From the IMG/VR virus record IMGVR_UViG_3300031565_000134, positions 1 through 39,504 of that record: DNA of 39,504 bases; one strand, written 5' to 3'. Origin of the DNA: a virus. A program made the translations under genes and the position numbers. Under the pieces are notes generated by a model. That model was given only the letters and a program-made list of their open reading frames with translations, was not told the origin of the DNA and did no database searches. Below are positions 21,829 through 30,424 of this stretch, one piece after another. The stretch's first letter is position 1. Each line of letters opens with the position of its first letter.

Positions 21829-24051
21829 ATGAAACATACTTTTTACTTAGATTATGGAGCAGGTAAGGTTTTAATTGAACCTAAATCAAGGCAACTTAAA
21901 TTAGCATGGATTAGAGAATTTAACGATTTTATTATGCGTAAAAAGTTGAGCGGTTCATTTATATTGACTGAATCACAGGCTACGGCAGCTTTTACACATT
22001 TTATCACAAATGGAAACGAAACGGCTTTAATATATATTTATGAATATGGAACATATTTAACCGGTACTTTAATTTATGAAGGCAACGCGAAAATATTAGG
22101 AGAATTCGACTTCTATGCCAATACAATTACATTTAATTCTTTTGACACTATTGATATTTATACAGCAATTGCAGAATATTTCAAAGTAAAAACTAAATTC
22201 ATAAATCCATTTGACGGCGTCTCAAACGCTGTAATTCAATTCACAGTTGAAGGGAAGGCCGGATTATGTAATGAATTACAAGCATACATATGGACAGGCA
22301 CAAAATATGAGGCAGCAGGTAACGCGTATGCTATACCAATTTTGGGGCGTGTATGTGGATGCAGTAGCGCAACAAATATTGTCATATATGACAATTATTA
22401 CAGAGCTATAAAACAATTCATATTTAACGGAACTGATTTTACCGCAGACACGGATGGCACAATTTTGCAATTGAGTGAAAATACAGGTAATGGCGCATTA
22501 ATGTCTTACACATCAGGAAAAATTCTATTTGTAGATGATTACTATAATACTTTACAAACTTATGAGGAAGCAACAGGAACATGGACATTATTAGGTGATG
22601 AGCCGACCCCTGAGTTGTTATATCCTTCTTTATGTGAGCTTGGATCTGGTTATGCGGCCATGGTTGATGAAAATACAAAAATGCTAAGAGCTATATCATT
22701 AAGTTCAGATCAACCACTTTTTAATGGATATCCAATTGAGATCGGTGAGGTTTCTAAACCTAAAATTTGTCAAATAGATGTAACTACAAATACAATCGCT
22801 TTAATCGATGATAATACATTAGCATTAAGGGTGTTTAGATATGACAATGTTACAAAAGAATGGGCCCAGATTGGAAATACTTATATTTTAGATACAATTG
22901 CAAATGCAACAATAACGTCTTCGGCTACAAATGTTATAGAATTATGTGATCCTTATTCGCAAACTTTACAAAAATATACATTTGACGGAACAGACTGGAC
23001 TAAAACAGGGACAGAAACAATAGCAGGGGGAGGATATTCAACTATGTGTGAATACATAGGGACATATTTAGTTGTTGCAAATTCAGATTCATACAGATAT
23101 AGAAGCGCACGTAATATTAGATTTTACGGGATACAGGGTTGCATAAATGCAGCAACATCTGATATCTCAGGTCAATATATTAATACAGTTTTTCTATATT
23201 CTGTAAAACCAGTCAATGGGGCGACATTCGATATTGACAAGGTATTTATAGGGAACATGGGTCAACTCGTTGGAGCAAGTCGAGATCTAGGAGATGCGCA
23301 ATATATTGAATACACCCTACAGGATTTATTTAAATTATGTGAATTATTCCAGAACTATTTTTATATTGTAGAAGGTAGCAGCTCAGATTTTGATATAATG
23401 TTTACTCAACCAAATTTATTTTCAAGTTTTGGAACTGATATTGATGTTTCGGCATATTTGCCGACTAACAATAAAAGGATTTACGGTGAAAATTTCAATA
23501 TTTCTAAAGAGGAAATAGTATTTAAAAATGAATTTAACAGCGATTTTAAAGGTCAAGTTATAGAATATGAGCGTCAAAACTCAAGCTTATTAACAGAGCC
23601 TTATAATTTTACGACAGATTTAGGAGAATTAGTAAAAAATTCTATTGGACAAAATACTGAATTTGAAAAATCTGGACATATGCTTGTATATTTAGAAGAA
23701 AACGGATCTGGATATCTTCATTTTGCCTATTCACCATCCGCAACTGGAATAAGTCTGACAGAAAATGTTAAAAATTATAAATTATCTAAAACCCAGATTT
23801 TTAATGATTTCTGGAAAGATTACAGATATAAAAACGATGGAACAATTAAAATAAACGGGGTTGATGTTGCAGTACATGACACTATAAGAGATATTATACA
23901 ATTCCCTTCTATTGATATTAAAATTGATAGTTTCCCAGTTTTGCCCGCTTCGCTTGATTGGGGATCAGGAATTAAATCATTTATCACTGAGTTAACATAT
24001 GATTTTAGTACTAATATAACAACGATTGAAAGCAGATTATTAGATTTGTAA
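21829..24051 (+). CDS. Tail protein (distal-tail-like) with beta-propeller-like insert
   Basis: 740 aa. Residues 1-135 look like a compact tail domain (MKHTFYLDYGAGKVLIEPKS). Residues about 148-430 are six or seven tandem units of 43-48 aa that share 'L..Y.fdG..W...G' followed by a hydrophobic strand and D-x-Y/N. Unit starts are near 148, 191, 239, 283, 330, 377 and perhaps 422. This is the look of a beta-propeller. The rest (440-740) is beta-rich and probably a baseplate domain. It sits right after the tape measure, the distal-tail slot. The propeller could bind surface glycan or protein; that is inference. Confidence 0.75.
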   Translation: MKHTFYLDYGAGKVLIEPKSRQLKLAWIREFNDFIMRKKLSGSFILTESQATAAFTHFITNGNETALIYIYEYGTYLTGTLIYEGNAKILGEFDFYANTITFNSFDTIDIYTAIAEYFKVKTKFINPFDGVSNAVIQFTVEGKAGLCNELQAYIWTGTKYEAAGNAYAIPILGRVCGCSSATNIVIYDNYYRAIKQFIFNGTDFTADTDGTILQLSENTGNGALMSYTSGKILFVDDYYNTLQTYEEATGTWTLLGDEPTPELLYPSLCELGSGYAAMVDENTKMLRAISLSSDQPLFNGYPIEIGEVSKPKICQIDVTTNTIALIDDNTLALRVFRYDNVTKEWAQIGNTYILDTIANATITSSATNVIELCDPYSQTLQKYTFDGTDWTKTGTETIAGGGYSTMCEYIGTYLVVANSDSYRYRSARNIRFYGIQGCINAATSDISGQYINTVFLYSVKPVNGATFDIDKVFIGNMGQLVGASRDLGDAQYIEYTLQDLFKLCELFQNYFYIVEGSSSDFDIMFTQPNLFSSFGTDIDVSAYLPTNNKRIYGENFNISKEEIVFKNEFNSDFKGQVIEYERQNSSLLTEPYNFTTDLGELVKNSIGQNTEFEKSGHMLVYLEENGSGYLHFAYSPSATGISLTENVKNYKLSKTQIFNDFWKDYRYKNDGTIKINGVDVAVHDTIRDIIQFPSIDIKIDSFPVLPASLDWGSGIKSFITELTYDFSTNITTIESRLLDL

Positions 24052-24075
24052 TTTTTTTTATTAATTTTGTAAACA

Positions 24076-24519
24076 ATGAATTCTAATATATCAATAGCAG
24101 GCCTTTATATTTATGACTCATATAATGAGTTGTCTAGTATTGAAAAATTTGGAGCTGCTGATATTTTATTTGCTGTTCAATATTCTACATCTGACAAACC
24201 TCTAATGTTTCAATACTTATCTGATGAATCAATAAGTAGTTTTGATGCTGTTTTAGTAGATTTTTCAGGGAATGAAGTTGAGAGAATAAATTTAAATACA
24301 GGAATTATAACAAGTGTATCGGGTGTTCATTCGGTTACTGGAGAAGATAATTTAAGCAAAAATCTTTGTGCCGGATTATTTTATTTTGAGATAAATGGAC
24401 ATTATCGAAGCGAGTTTTTTATTGTGACTTATGAAATTTTGCCAAATTATTTGGAGCTAATGGATGGTAGTTTTCTTGAGTTGATGGATGTTAGTTTTCT
24501 TGAGTTAATGACTAGCTAA
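24076..24519 (+). CDS. Tail-associated protein, 147 aa, with octapeptide repeats
   Basis: Beta-rich (MNSNISIAGLYIYDSYNELS, LCAGLFYFEINGHYRSEFFI) with the end built of three 24-bp repeats encoding LELMDGSF, LELMDVSF and LELMTS. A TAATTTTG just upstream (24062-24069) could be a weak promoter. It lies among baseplate genes, so it is probably a small tail-tip component. Family not recognised. Confidence 0.66.
   Translation: MNSNISIAGLYIYDSYNELSSIEKFGAADILFAVQYSTSDKPLMFQYLSDESISSFDAVLVDFSGNEVERINLNTGIITSVSGVHSVTGEDNLSKNLCAGLFYFEINGHYRSEFFIVTYEILPNYLELMDGSFLELMDVSFLELMTS
24451..24516 (+). repeat. 24-bp tandem repeats at gene end
   Basis: Two full 24-bp units (24451-24474 and 24475-24498) and a partial third (24499-24516) encode LELMDxSF in phase. 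Third-position differences show the units are not brand-new copies, so the peptide repeat has been kept. Confidence 0.85.
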
Positions 24520-24521
24520 TT

Positions 24522-25661
24522 ATGATTTTAGAAATAAAATATAAGGATATCCGGAACTGGCAATCAGTTACAGGAACAGTAACGAATTGGACTAACTACG
24601 CGAAGAAATTAAAGAGCGAGCGTGTTATTCCTCATTTCGTAGCACCTGTGAAAACTCAGGACACTTGGAACGGCAAACAGTTTGACGTTCAAATAACGCT
24701 TCATGATTCTTTTTCTTTTGATTTCTATATTAAAGAATCAGAAATTAACGATTTGCAAAAAATTGCTGCGTGTTCGGATATCATAATTAGTGAATATATC
24801 CAGGGCCCAATATCAATTTTAAATAAGTCATACATCCTTGATTTAACTACATCTGATTTAATAACTATTTCGGAACCTGAAAAAATTTCAAATACTTCTA
24901 CTTTTAAAGTAAATGTAATTTTTAGAACAAACAGAACAATTATAAATAAAACCAGTCCTGTTTTAAATACAAATTACATTCAAGTTTACACAACATCGGC
25001 AATTAAAACCTATACCGATTTTGAGATTATAGATTGGCAGAAAGATAATCAAGATATTTTAATAGATTGGTTTGATGGAAGTAAGAAAAAAATACAATCA
25101 ACAGAGCAATCAGGAAAGCAAATTTTACTATATCTTAATTCTGCTGATGCAAAAACTTTTATTTCAAACTTAAAAAAATCGACAGCAACAAACATAAACG
25201 GGACTTCTATAACTGAAATAGAATTTGAAAATATCGAGATTGCTCAGGATTTGCATAAAATTATTGTAAAAGGGGTCACTGCCTCAACAATCACAACTTT
25301 TAATCCAACTATTTCAAATACATATAATTTAAGAATTGTTAACGAAGTTCCAACCACATACAATTTTTATACTGATTATGCGCCCGAATTTTCGCCCGAA
25401 GCACCAATTCTGAATAGTGTTTCAAAAGGAGATGGAATTAACGAAAGCACCTTTAATATTTCGAAAACATTAAAAAGAGTTAAATTTTTTCTGACTCAAT
25501 CAGATGCTTTTGAACTAAAAAAGAGGTTCGAATTAGGCGGAACAATGACTATTGATTCAGTACCAATTCTGGAAAGTAGAGCCGTTTCGCCTTCAAAAAT
25601 CTCTGTGAATTTATACGAAGTAGATATTGATTGCTTATTATCAACAGATTACAAATATTAA
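24522..25661 (+). CDS. Tail-tip/baseplate protein, 379 aa
   Basis: Starts 2 nt after the previous stop. Beta-rich, with MILEIKYKDIRNWQSVTGTV, FDVQITLHDSFSFDFYIKES, and near the end LKRVKFFLTQSDAFELKKRF and ISVNLYEVDIDCLLSTDYKY. No membrane or signal segment. Its place between distal-tail protein and fibre suggests a baseplate hub or fibre attachment protein. Family not recognised. Confidence 0.66.
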   Translation: MILEIKYKDIRNWQSVTGTVTNWTNYAKKLKSERVIPHFVAPVKTQDTWNGKQFDVQITLHDSFSFDFYIKESEINDLQKIAACSDIIISEYIQGPISILNKSYILDLTTSDLITISEPEKISNTSTFKVNVIFRTNRTIINKTSPVLNTNYIQVYTTSAIKTYTDFEIIDWQKDNQDILIDWFDGSKKKIQSTEQSGKQILLYLNSADAKTFISNLKKSTATNINGTSITEIEFENIEIAQDLHKIIVKGVTASTITTFNPTISNTYNLRIVNEVPTTYNFYTDYAPEFSPEAPILNSVSKGDGINESTFNISKTLKRVKFFLTQSDAFELKKRFELGGTMTIDSVPILESRAVSPSKISVNLYEVDIDCLLSTDYKY

Positions 25662-25667
25662 AAAGAT

Positions 25668-27980
25668 ATGACACTATTAAAAAATATTCCAACCAGATTA
25701 ACTGATTTTACAAAACCTGCACGGCTATATACATACGACCCAATTACTGATGATGATGCATATCTTTTACTTCCTGATCTTGCGCCTGGAATTCCTTCTG
25801 AACTCAATCAGGGTGAGTCGTTTACATACCTAGGGTCATTACTTAATGAAAGCTTTACAGGAACAACATTAAACGCATCTAACTGGTCCGGAGTATTACC
25901 AACTGGGGCCAGTATAAATAATAAGCTTATTATTGCATCCGGACTTAATGACTGGTCAAGATATATTCAATTAGCAAGCCTAAAGGCATGTATTTACGAA
26001 AAACTAGATATTATAATTGATTTTAAAGCTGTTACTAAAAACGCAGGTGACGGCTGGGGACTTACTCAGAGTAATATTTTATCATTTTATAATTCATCTG
26101 CACAATTAAAATTTAATCAAGAAACTGGACGTATAACATTTGATGGGAATACAAGTCAAGAAATAGATTTTGTTGCAGGGGATGATCTTAGAATGACAAT
26201 CAAAAGAAAACCTTCAAAAACAATTATAATTATAGAAAATGTTACGACACCAGCTACTTCGAAAATATTATTTGAAGTTAAATTGTCGAAATGGGGAACA
26301 GGTGGATATCTTCAATTAGCATTTTTAGGAGGGCAACAAGAATTTGCAAATATTACTATTTCATCAACAATAAGGGATTATCAAGGAGTTGAAGGAGTTG
26401 TTTTTATAGGTGATTCAATTACAAACGGTGGAGGTGCTAGTCTTGTTATAAATCGCTTTACAAATGTGTTGATGAAAAATCAACAGCATTTATATGAAAA
26501 TTTAGGGGTAAATGCATGGATATCTGGGGCATTAACATCAGCAAGAGTAAATGACTTACTATCACTTATTAATGCAAAATATCTTGTCGTTAGTTTTGGT
26601 TATAACGATAAATCGCAAAGTATATCTACACTAGCTTATCAAACTAATTTAGAAACTATTGCTACAATAGCACAAGGTCTTGGATATGAGGTCATATTTG
26701 TTAGCCCATGGCCTGATTTAACATCTACAAATGCATCATATGTAACTGCAATGCAATCAGCAGCAGCTAATACTTTATCAAAATTTGTTAATATAAGTAG
26801 TGCCGTTGGATTTATTGCTGACAATAAATATATTGATGATAGTGTTCATCCTAATGACGAGGGGCATGAATTAATAGCAACCTCAATAGATTATTATTGT
26901 CCAGAACTATTTGCAGATATACAAACAGATATAGATAACGAAGATATATTGTTCAGAAATTTAGGATATTCAAATGAAATAATCCCTATTTTAGGTATAG
27001 ATCAAAAAGGACGAGCTGTAAAATTAAACCCCTCAAATTATGCAAACAAAAATACAATACGCTTACAGCAGAGCTTATACAGATCATATATACCATATCT
27101 GTTTCAACCTGGATCTTTTGGCATAACAGGTATTATATCAAATAATGCTGCATATGTACAGCAAGCCGCTGGCCAAGGAGGTCTAAGGATTGGGTTTAAC
27201 GATGGACTAGCAACTAACACCGCAACAAATATACAAATAACAAACAAAGGGATTGGAGGTGCAGGTTATCCCCAGGCGTGGTCATCAATAACAGGAGATA
27301 GAAATATTTTATTAAGTGCGTTGTCTAATAAAGGCGGTTATACATTATCAATATCAGGTAGCGATAATACTATTTTAGGATCTATATTTACAGTAATATC
27401 AGGTAGTAGAAATGTAATATTGGGTAATACAACACTTACACTATCATCAGGGAATGACAATATTTTCATCGGTACTTATTCAGGGAAAGCTATAACTACA
27501 GGATCGTCAAATATAATAATATGTAATAAAAATACGGGTTCATTTGCAGGATCAAATGTAAGCAACATTATTCTTATTGGGGAGTATCACATGGATGCAG
27601 GTAATACTTATGCGTCAGGTGATGTAATTTTAAATGCAGGGTACTACACGGCAACAAATCTATATGTTGGAGGTAAAGAGAATAGCGGGATTGATGGAAC
27701 AATAAATTCACCTAAAAATAGATCTCTAATTTTGCAATCTCATACAAGCATTAAGGTAAATATAGGAACAACGCCTACAAATAAATTAACTATATCAAGC
27801 GCATTGGCTAATTTTCAAGTTCCGGTTTTAGCAACTCAATTTAAATTGTCAGCTCTTAATACTGCACCTGCATCTGCATCTGACACAGGGACAACAGGCG
27901 ATATAAGATTTACATCAGATTCATTATATTTGTGTATATCAACAAATACATGGGTAAAAGCAACTTTAGCAACTTTTTAA
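25668..27980 (+). CDS. Tail fibre with SGNH/GDSL esterase domain
   Basis: 770 aa. The N-terminal domain to about 235 is lectin-like (LNESFTGTTLNASNWSGVLP). An SGNH hydrolase follows: FIGDSIT (Ser250), SGALTS (block II), VSFGYND (Asn313) and DDSVHPNDEGH (Asp391, His394), a full catalytic set. After it come GSDNTILG, GSRNVILG and GNDNIFIG units like the YadA head, typical of trimeric fibres. The last 40 residues, with PASASDTGTTGDIRF and CISTNTWVKA, match a C-terminal tip common to Bacteroidota phage fibres. It is the likely receptor-binding protein, perhaps removing acyl groups from surface polysaccharide during adsorption. Confidence 0.88.
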   Translation: MTLLKNIPTRLTDFTKPARLYTYDPITDDDAYLLLPDLAPGIPSELNQGESFTYLGSLLNESFTGTTLNASNWSGVLPTGASINNKLIIASGLNDWSRYIQLASLKACIYEKLDIIIDFKAVTKNAGDGWGLTQSNILSFYNSSAQLKFNQETGRITFDGNTSQEIDFVAGDDLRMTIKRKPSKTIIIIENVTTPATSKILFEVKLSKWGTGGYLQLAFLGGQQEFANITISSTIRDYQGVEGVVFIGDSITNGGGASLVINRFTNVLMKNQQHLYENLGVNAWISGALTSARVNDLLSLINAKYLVVSFGYNDKSQSISTLAYQTNLETIATIAQGLGYEVIFVSPWPDLTSTNASYVTAMQSAAANTLSKFVNISSAVGFIADNKYIDDSVHPNDEGHELIATSIDYYCPELFADIQTDIDNEDILFRNLGYSNEIIPILGIDQKGRAVKLNPSNYANKNTIRLQQSLYRSYIPYLFQPGSFGITGIISNNAAYVQQAAGQGGLRIGFNDGLATNTATNIQITNKGIGGAGYPQAWSSITGDRNILLSALSNKGGYTLSISGSDNTILGSIFTVISGSRNVILGNTTLTLSSGNDNIFIGTYSGKAITTGSSNIIICNKNTGSFAGSNVSNIILIGEYHMDAGNTYASGDVILNAGYYTATNLYVGGKENSGIDGTINSPKNRSLILQSHTSIKVNIGTTPTNKLTISSALANFQVPVLATQFKLSALNTAPASASDTGTTGDIRFTSDSLYLCISTNTWVKATLATF

Positions 27981-27991
27981 AAATAAAAAAA

Positions 27992-28198
27992 ATGAAAAAT
28001 CAAAAAGAAGTACAATTATCAGAGAAGCAATTTAATATTTTAGTTGAAAATATTCAACAAGTTAATTACTTGCGTGAATATTTGCAAAGCCTAGAAAAAA
28101 GTCAAAGTGATTTTATTGGCTTAATAGCAGAATTTAATAATATTGATTTTAAAAATGCTGAAATTAATATTGAGAAAAAAATTTTAATTTTTGAATAA
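27992..28198 (+). CDS. Hypothetical helical protein, 68 aa
   Basis: ATG at 27992 after the A-rich AAAAATAAAAAAA leader is chosen over a frame from 27932 that overlaps the fibre gene. Strongly helical: KQFNILVENIQQVNYLREYL, with heptad-like hydrophobic spacing. It may be a fibre chaperone or part of the lysis cluster that follows. No family recognised. Confidence 0.66.
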   Translation: MKNQKEVQLSEKQFNILVENIQQVNYLREYLQSLEKSQSDFIGLIAEFNNIDFKNAEINIEKKILIFE

Positions 28199-28270
28199 TT
28201 ATATACTTAACATGAACAGATTCTTGTATTATTTGATGAAATTATAATAGAGTATAAAATAATAATAAAT

Positions 28271-28606
28271 ATGTCCACACCAGACTTCGAACACGATAAA
28301 ATTTATCTTAAAATTGATCAGTTAACCGCTTTAATGTCACAAAATCATAATGCGATTATGATAACATTAGATCGTCAATCTAACAGTCAGAGCCAAATTC
28401 TAGAACAGGTACAGAAAACTAATGGCCGGGTAACTAAATTAGAGGGGAGAGTTACCGAATTAGAAACCTCTTTAGAATTTATAAAAATATTGAAAAGGAA
28501 TAAGATTTTTTTTAGCTTAATGTTTCTAGGCGTAGTGTATGCTATTGAGAATATCCCTTTTAAAGACATTTTATCAAACATTTTCAAATTTCTTATAAAA
28601 ATATAG
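28271..28606 (+). CDS. Coiled-coil membrane protein, holin/XhlA-like
   Basis: 111 aa. Residues 8-70 are a heptad coil (KIDQLTALMSQNHNAIMITL, GRVTKLEGRVTELETSLEFI), followed by a basic KILKRNK and one membrane segment FFSLMFLGVVYAIENI, then an amphipathic end. This soluble-coil-then-membrane layout resembles XhlA-type holin accessory proteins. It lies just after the fibre gene, a common lysis position. No endolysin is adjacent. Role inferred. Confidence 0.6.
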   Translation: MSTPDFEHDKIYLKIDQLTALMSQNHNAIMITLDRQSNSQSQILEQVQKTNGRVTKLEGRVTELETSLEFIKILKRNKIFFSLMFLGVVYAIENIPFKDILSNIFKFLIKI

Positions 28607-28608
28607 CC

Positions 28609-28725
28609 ATGAAAGATATCATATTTTTTTTAGGAATATGGGCGATCACTATATTTCTAATCTGGGCTGGCACAACGATTGCAGAGAACTATTTAAGAAA
28701 CAAGAAAAAACAGAATAAAAAATAA
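28609..28725 (+). CDS. Small membrane protein, 38 aa, possible holin
   Basis: Starts 2 nt after the previous stop. One membrane segment (IIFFLGIWAITIFLIWAGTT) followed by a basic end NYLRNKKKQNKK. This is the size and charge pattern of a small holin or lysis accessory peptide. Last gene of the late region; a terminator follows at 28749. Confidence 0.6.
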   Translation: MKDIIFFLGIWAITIFLIWAGTTIAENYLRNKKKQNKK

Positions 28726-28748
28726 CTAAATCAAACCAACATCCATGG

Positions 28749-28777
28749 GCTATCAATTAACTTTGATAGCTTTTTTT
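28749..28777 (+). terminator. Rho-independent terminator, end of late region
   Basis: GCTATCAA pairs with TTGATAGC around a 6-nt loop, followed by seven T. It ends the late transcripts just before promoter module C. Confidence 0.9.
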
Positions 28778-28787
28778 ATGCCTAAAT

Positions 28788-28860
28788 GTTAAAGTATGTT
28801 AAAATAGTAAACATTTTATATACATTATAGTTTATATGTGAATAATTATGTCTATCTTTA
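28788..28860 (+). promoter_or_regulatory. Promoter module C: paired GTTAAA boxes
   Basis: GTTAAAG (28788-28794) and GTTAAAA (28798-28804), 10 bp apart, then TATCTTTA (28853-28860). The second box starts 55 bp before the -7 box, about one helical turn more than in modules A and B. It drives 28895 onward. Confidence 0.65.
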
Positions 28861-28894
28861 CAGTACGATAAAAAACTAATTAAAACAGAATATT

Positions 28895-29317
28895 ATGAAA
28901 AACGATTTAAGTACCTGTAATAATTTAAAATTAAATATATATTTTATTAAAATAGACAATGTAGTCTATTCGAGAGATATGAAAAAGAAATTTAATTCAT
29001 TTTCTGATATGTTATCCCACGCAAGAAAATCGGGAATCTCTGTGCTTGAGTTTAAATTAAATTTAAGAAAAAAAATATCCAATACAAAATCGGAATTAAT
29101 AGATAAATCTAACGCAAGTTACAAAAGCGTTAGATTTGGTGGTGTATCTAGATATAATCCTGAATATATTAAAACAGAATATTTTGAAATAAAAATTATC
29201 CCTTCGAAAATAAGACGATATCCACTTGATTTCAAACCAGATAACCAATCAATGTTTTGTGTTGTAACACTAAACAAATTAGCAATAAAAAATAAAATGA
29301 AACACCTTTTGGTGTAA
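28895..29317 (+). CDS. Hypothetical basic protein, 140 aa
   Basis: First gene after promoter module C. Basic, with KFNSFSDMLSHARKSGISVL, SYKSVRFGGVSRYNPEYI and RRYPLDFKPDNQSMFCVVTL. No membrane segment and no family recognised. It may be an early host-interaction or regulatory gene because its promoter resembles those of the other small-protein operons; inference. Confidence 0.65.
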   Translation: MKNDLSTCNNLKLNIYFIKIDNVVYSRDMKKKFNSFSDMLSHARKSGISVLEFKLNLRKKISNTKSELIDKSNASYKSVRFGGVSRYNPEYIKTEYFEIKIIPSKIRRYPLDFKPDNQSMFCVVTLNKLAIKNKMKHLLV

Positions 29318-29347
29318 AAGAGGTTCAAATTATAGTTGAGGCTCTTT
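29317..29347 (+). terminator. Possible weak hairpin terminator
   Basis: AAAGAG (29317-29322) pairs with CTCTTT (29342-29347), with inner TCAA/TTGA pairing. There is no long U tract, so any termination would be weak. Confidence 0.35.
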
Positions 29348-29393
29348 AAAGTAGGCTTTATTGATTTAAAACTAACAATTAAAAATTAAAATT

Positions 29394-29537
29394 ATGAAAG
29401 GATTAGCAGAAATATTATTAATTACAGGAATTGCACTATGGGTGCTATTTGCTTGCGATGTAGTTCCGATTATTGCGCCAATATCTGTAAATGTTACCCA
29501 GTTAATATACATACTTTGGTTAAAGACAAGTAAATAA
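29394..29537 (+). CDS. Small membrane protein, 47 aa
   Basis: Two hydrophobic stretches: AEILLITGIALWVLFACDVV (about 5-24) and ITAPISV to VTQLIYILWLK (about 25-44), with very few charges apart from the ends. The leader is AACAATTAAAAATTAAAATT, typical for Bacteroidota starts. It is followed 12 nt later by an intergenic repeat copy. Function unknown. Confidence 0.58.
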   Translation: MKGLAEILLITGIALWVLFACDVVPIIAPISVNVTQLIYILWLKTSK

Positions 29538-29549
29538 TTTTATTTGCTT

Positions 29550-29588
29550 ATAACGTTCCAATATCCGCAATTGCGGTAAAATATATTC
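29550..29588 (+). repeat. Intergenic repeat family, copy 4 (CCGC subfamily)
   Basis: ATAACGTTCCAATATCCGCA, then ATTGCGG and AAAATATATTC. It includes the perfect palindrome CCGCAATTGCGG (29565-29576). It separates a membrane peptide gene from the 48-aa gene. Confidence 0.85.
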
Positions 29589-29611
29589 GATAATAATTTA
29601 AAAAAAAAGTT

Positions 29612-29758
29612 ATGAAAACAATGAACCCAGAACACGTGGACGAAATAGTCAGAAAATTAAAAGAAAAGGACTTTAATGATGAGCAAATTGAAGACATCTT
29701 AATAGATGTAGAATACGCTTATGATGAAACTATTCAACCATTAGAAGACAATTATTAG
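29612..29758 (+). CDS. Hypothetical acidic helical protein, 48 aa
   Basis: MKTMNPEHVDEIVRKLKEKD then FNDEQIEDILIDVEYAYDET. Very acidic and helical; UBA-like three-helix spacing is possible but not certain. It is a single-gene unit between the repeat at 29550 and the gene at 29785. No family recognised. Confidence 0.55.
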   Translation: MKTMNPEHVDEIVRKLKEKDFNDEQIEDILIDVEYAYDETIQPLEDNY

Positions 29759-29784
29759 GCGTATATGCATTAATTCAAACGATT

Positions 29785-29997
29785 ATGACAGATAGAGTAA
29801 AAGGATTTACAGTAACATTAGAACGAGACTTTCGTGATGATGATGTTGAGGTAATTTTAAACGCCATAAAAATGGTTAAAGGCGTTGCAGCCGTAGAGCC
29901 AAGTATTGTAACTGGCGAAGACCACATGAATAGGGAGCGTTTAAAATGGGAACTAAGGGATAAGTTTTATAAATTTATGAAAGATGAACTTTATTAG
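29785..29997 (+). CDS. Conserved phage protein, 70 aa
   Basis: MTDRVKGFTVTLERDFRDDD followed by VEVILNAIKMVKGVAAVEPS and EDHMNRERLKWELRDKFYKF. The text 'KGFTVTLE...DD...I..AI.M.KGV..V.P', with 'HMNRER', is familiar from many phage and prophage early regions, where its role is unknown. It has a ferredoxin-like strand-helix-strand look. It is 2 nt from the next gene. Confidence 0.74.
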   Translation: MTDRVKGFTVTLERDFRDDDVEVILNAIKMVKGVAAVEPSIVTGEDHMNRERLKWELRDKFYKFMKDELY

Positions 29998-29999
29998 CG

Positions 30000-30371
30000 A
30001 TGGAAAATATATCACACAATGGAAGCCTTTCGACAAAAACAGATTTTAGACTTAAAAGAGGAGGGCAAATTAGAATAGAAGTTTGGTTAACAACAGAATG
30101 TACAAGTACTAATAGTGCAACTTATTACAACTGCAATGTAAGTGCAAAAGGGAAAGGATGCAGAAACTGGATATTTAAGTTTAAAAGCAAATATGCTAAA
30201 GATGAGCGAATTTTAGAATTAATTACAGAAGAACAATTATATACTGCTTATCACAACCATTGGATTAAATTAAACCCAATCCGTATTTTCTCAAATGGCT
30301 GTTTTAATGGTGAGTATAAAAACTTTACAGTAAAAGAGAAAGAATATCAATCGAAGCACTACGATTTTTAA
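30000..30371 (+). CDS. Hypothetical protein, 123 aa
   Basis: A beta-rich, basic protein: TKTDFRLKRGGQIRIEVWLT, then NCNVSAKGKGCRNWIFKFKS and EEQLYTAYHNHWIKLNPIRI. It has four Cys without a clear zinc spacing. The layout resembles the 98-aa protein at 5038-5334 (strand-rich body, R/K-W motif, then L-Y-x-A helix plus W-x-x-L), so they may be distant paralogues. Function unknown. Confidence 0.66.
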   Translation: MENISHNGSLSTKTDFRLKRGGQIRIEVWLTTECTSTNSATYYNCNVSAKGKGCRNWIFKFKSKYAKDERILELITEEQLYTAYHNHWIKLNPIRIFSNGCFNGEYKNFTVKEKEYQSKHYDF

Positions 30372-30424
30372 TTTTTTCGTGGGCGTAATATTTATTTAAA
30401 AAAAATCTACTTAATTATTGAAAT

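Noticed and set aside
24045-24069. Promoter before the 147-aa tail gene
   Set aside because: TAATTTTG is present but the TTTG upstream is only 13 bp away; too weak to list.
27932-27991. Longer start for the 68-aa gene after the tail fibre
   Set aside because: It overlaps the conserved fibre tip; ATG 27992 follows a clear A-rich leader.
7611-28725. attC-like sites within the late region
   Set aside because: Intergenic spaces are very short or hold plain terminators; no nested AAC/GTT boxes were found.
29565-29576. CCGCAATTGCGG as a terminator
   Set aside because: The stem is short, has no loop of its own and is followed by A/T mix and not a U tract.
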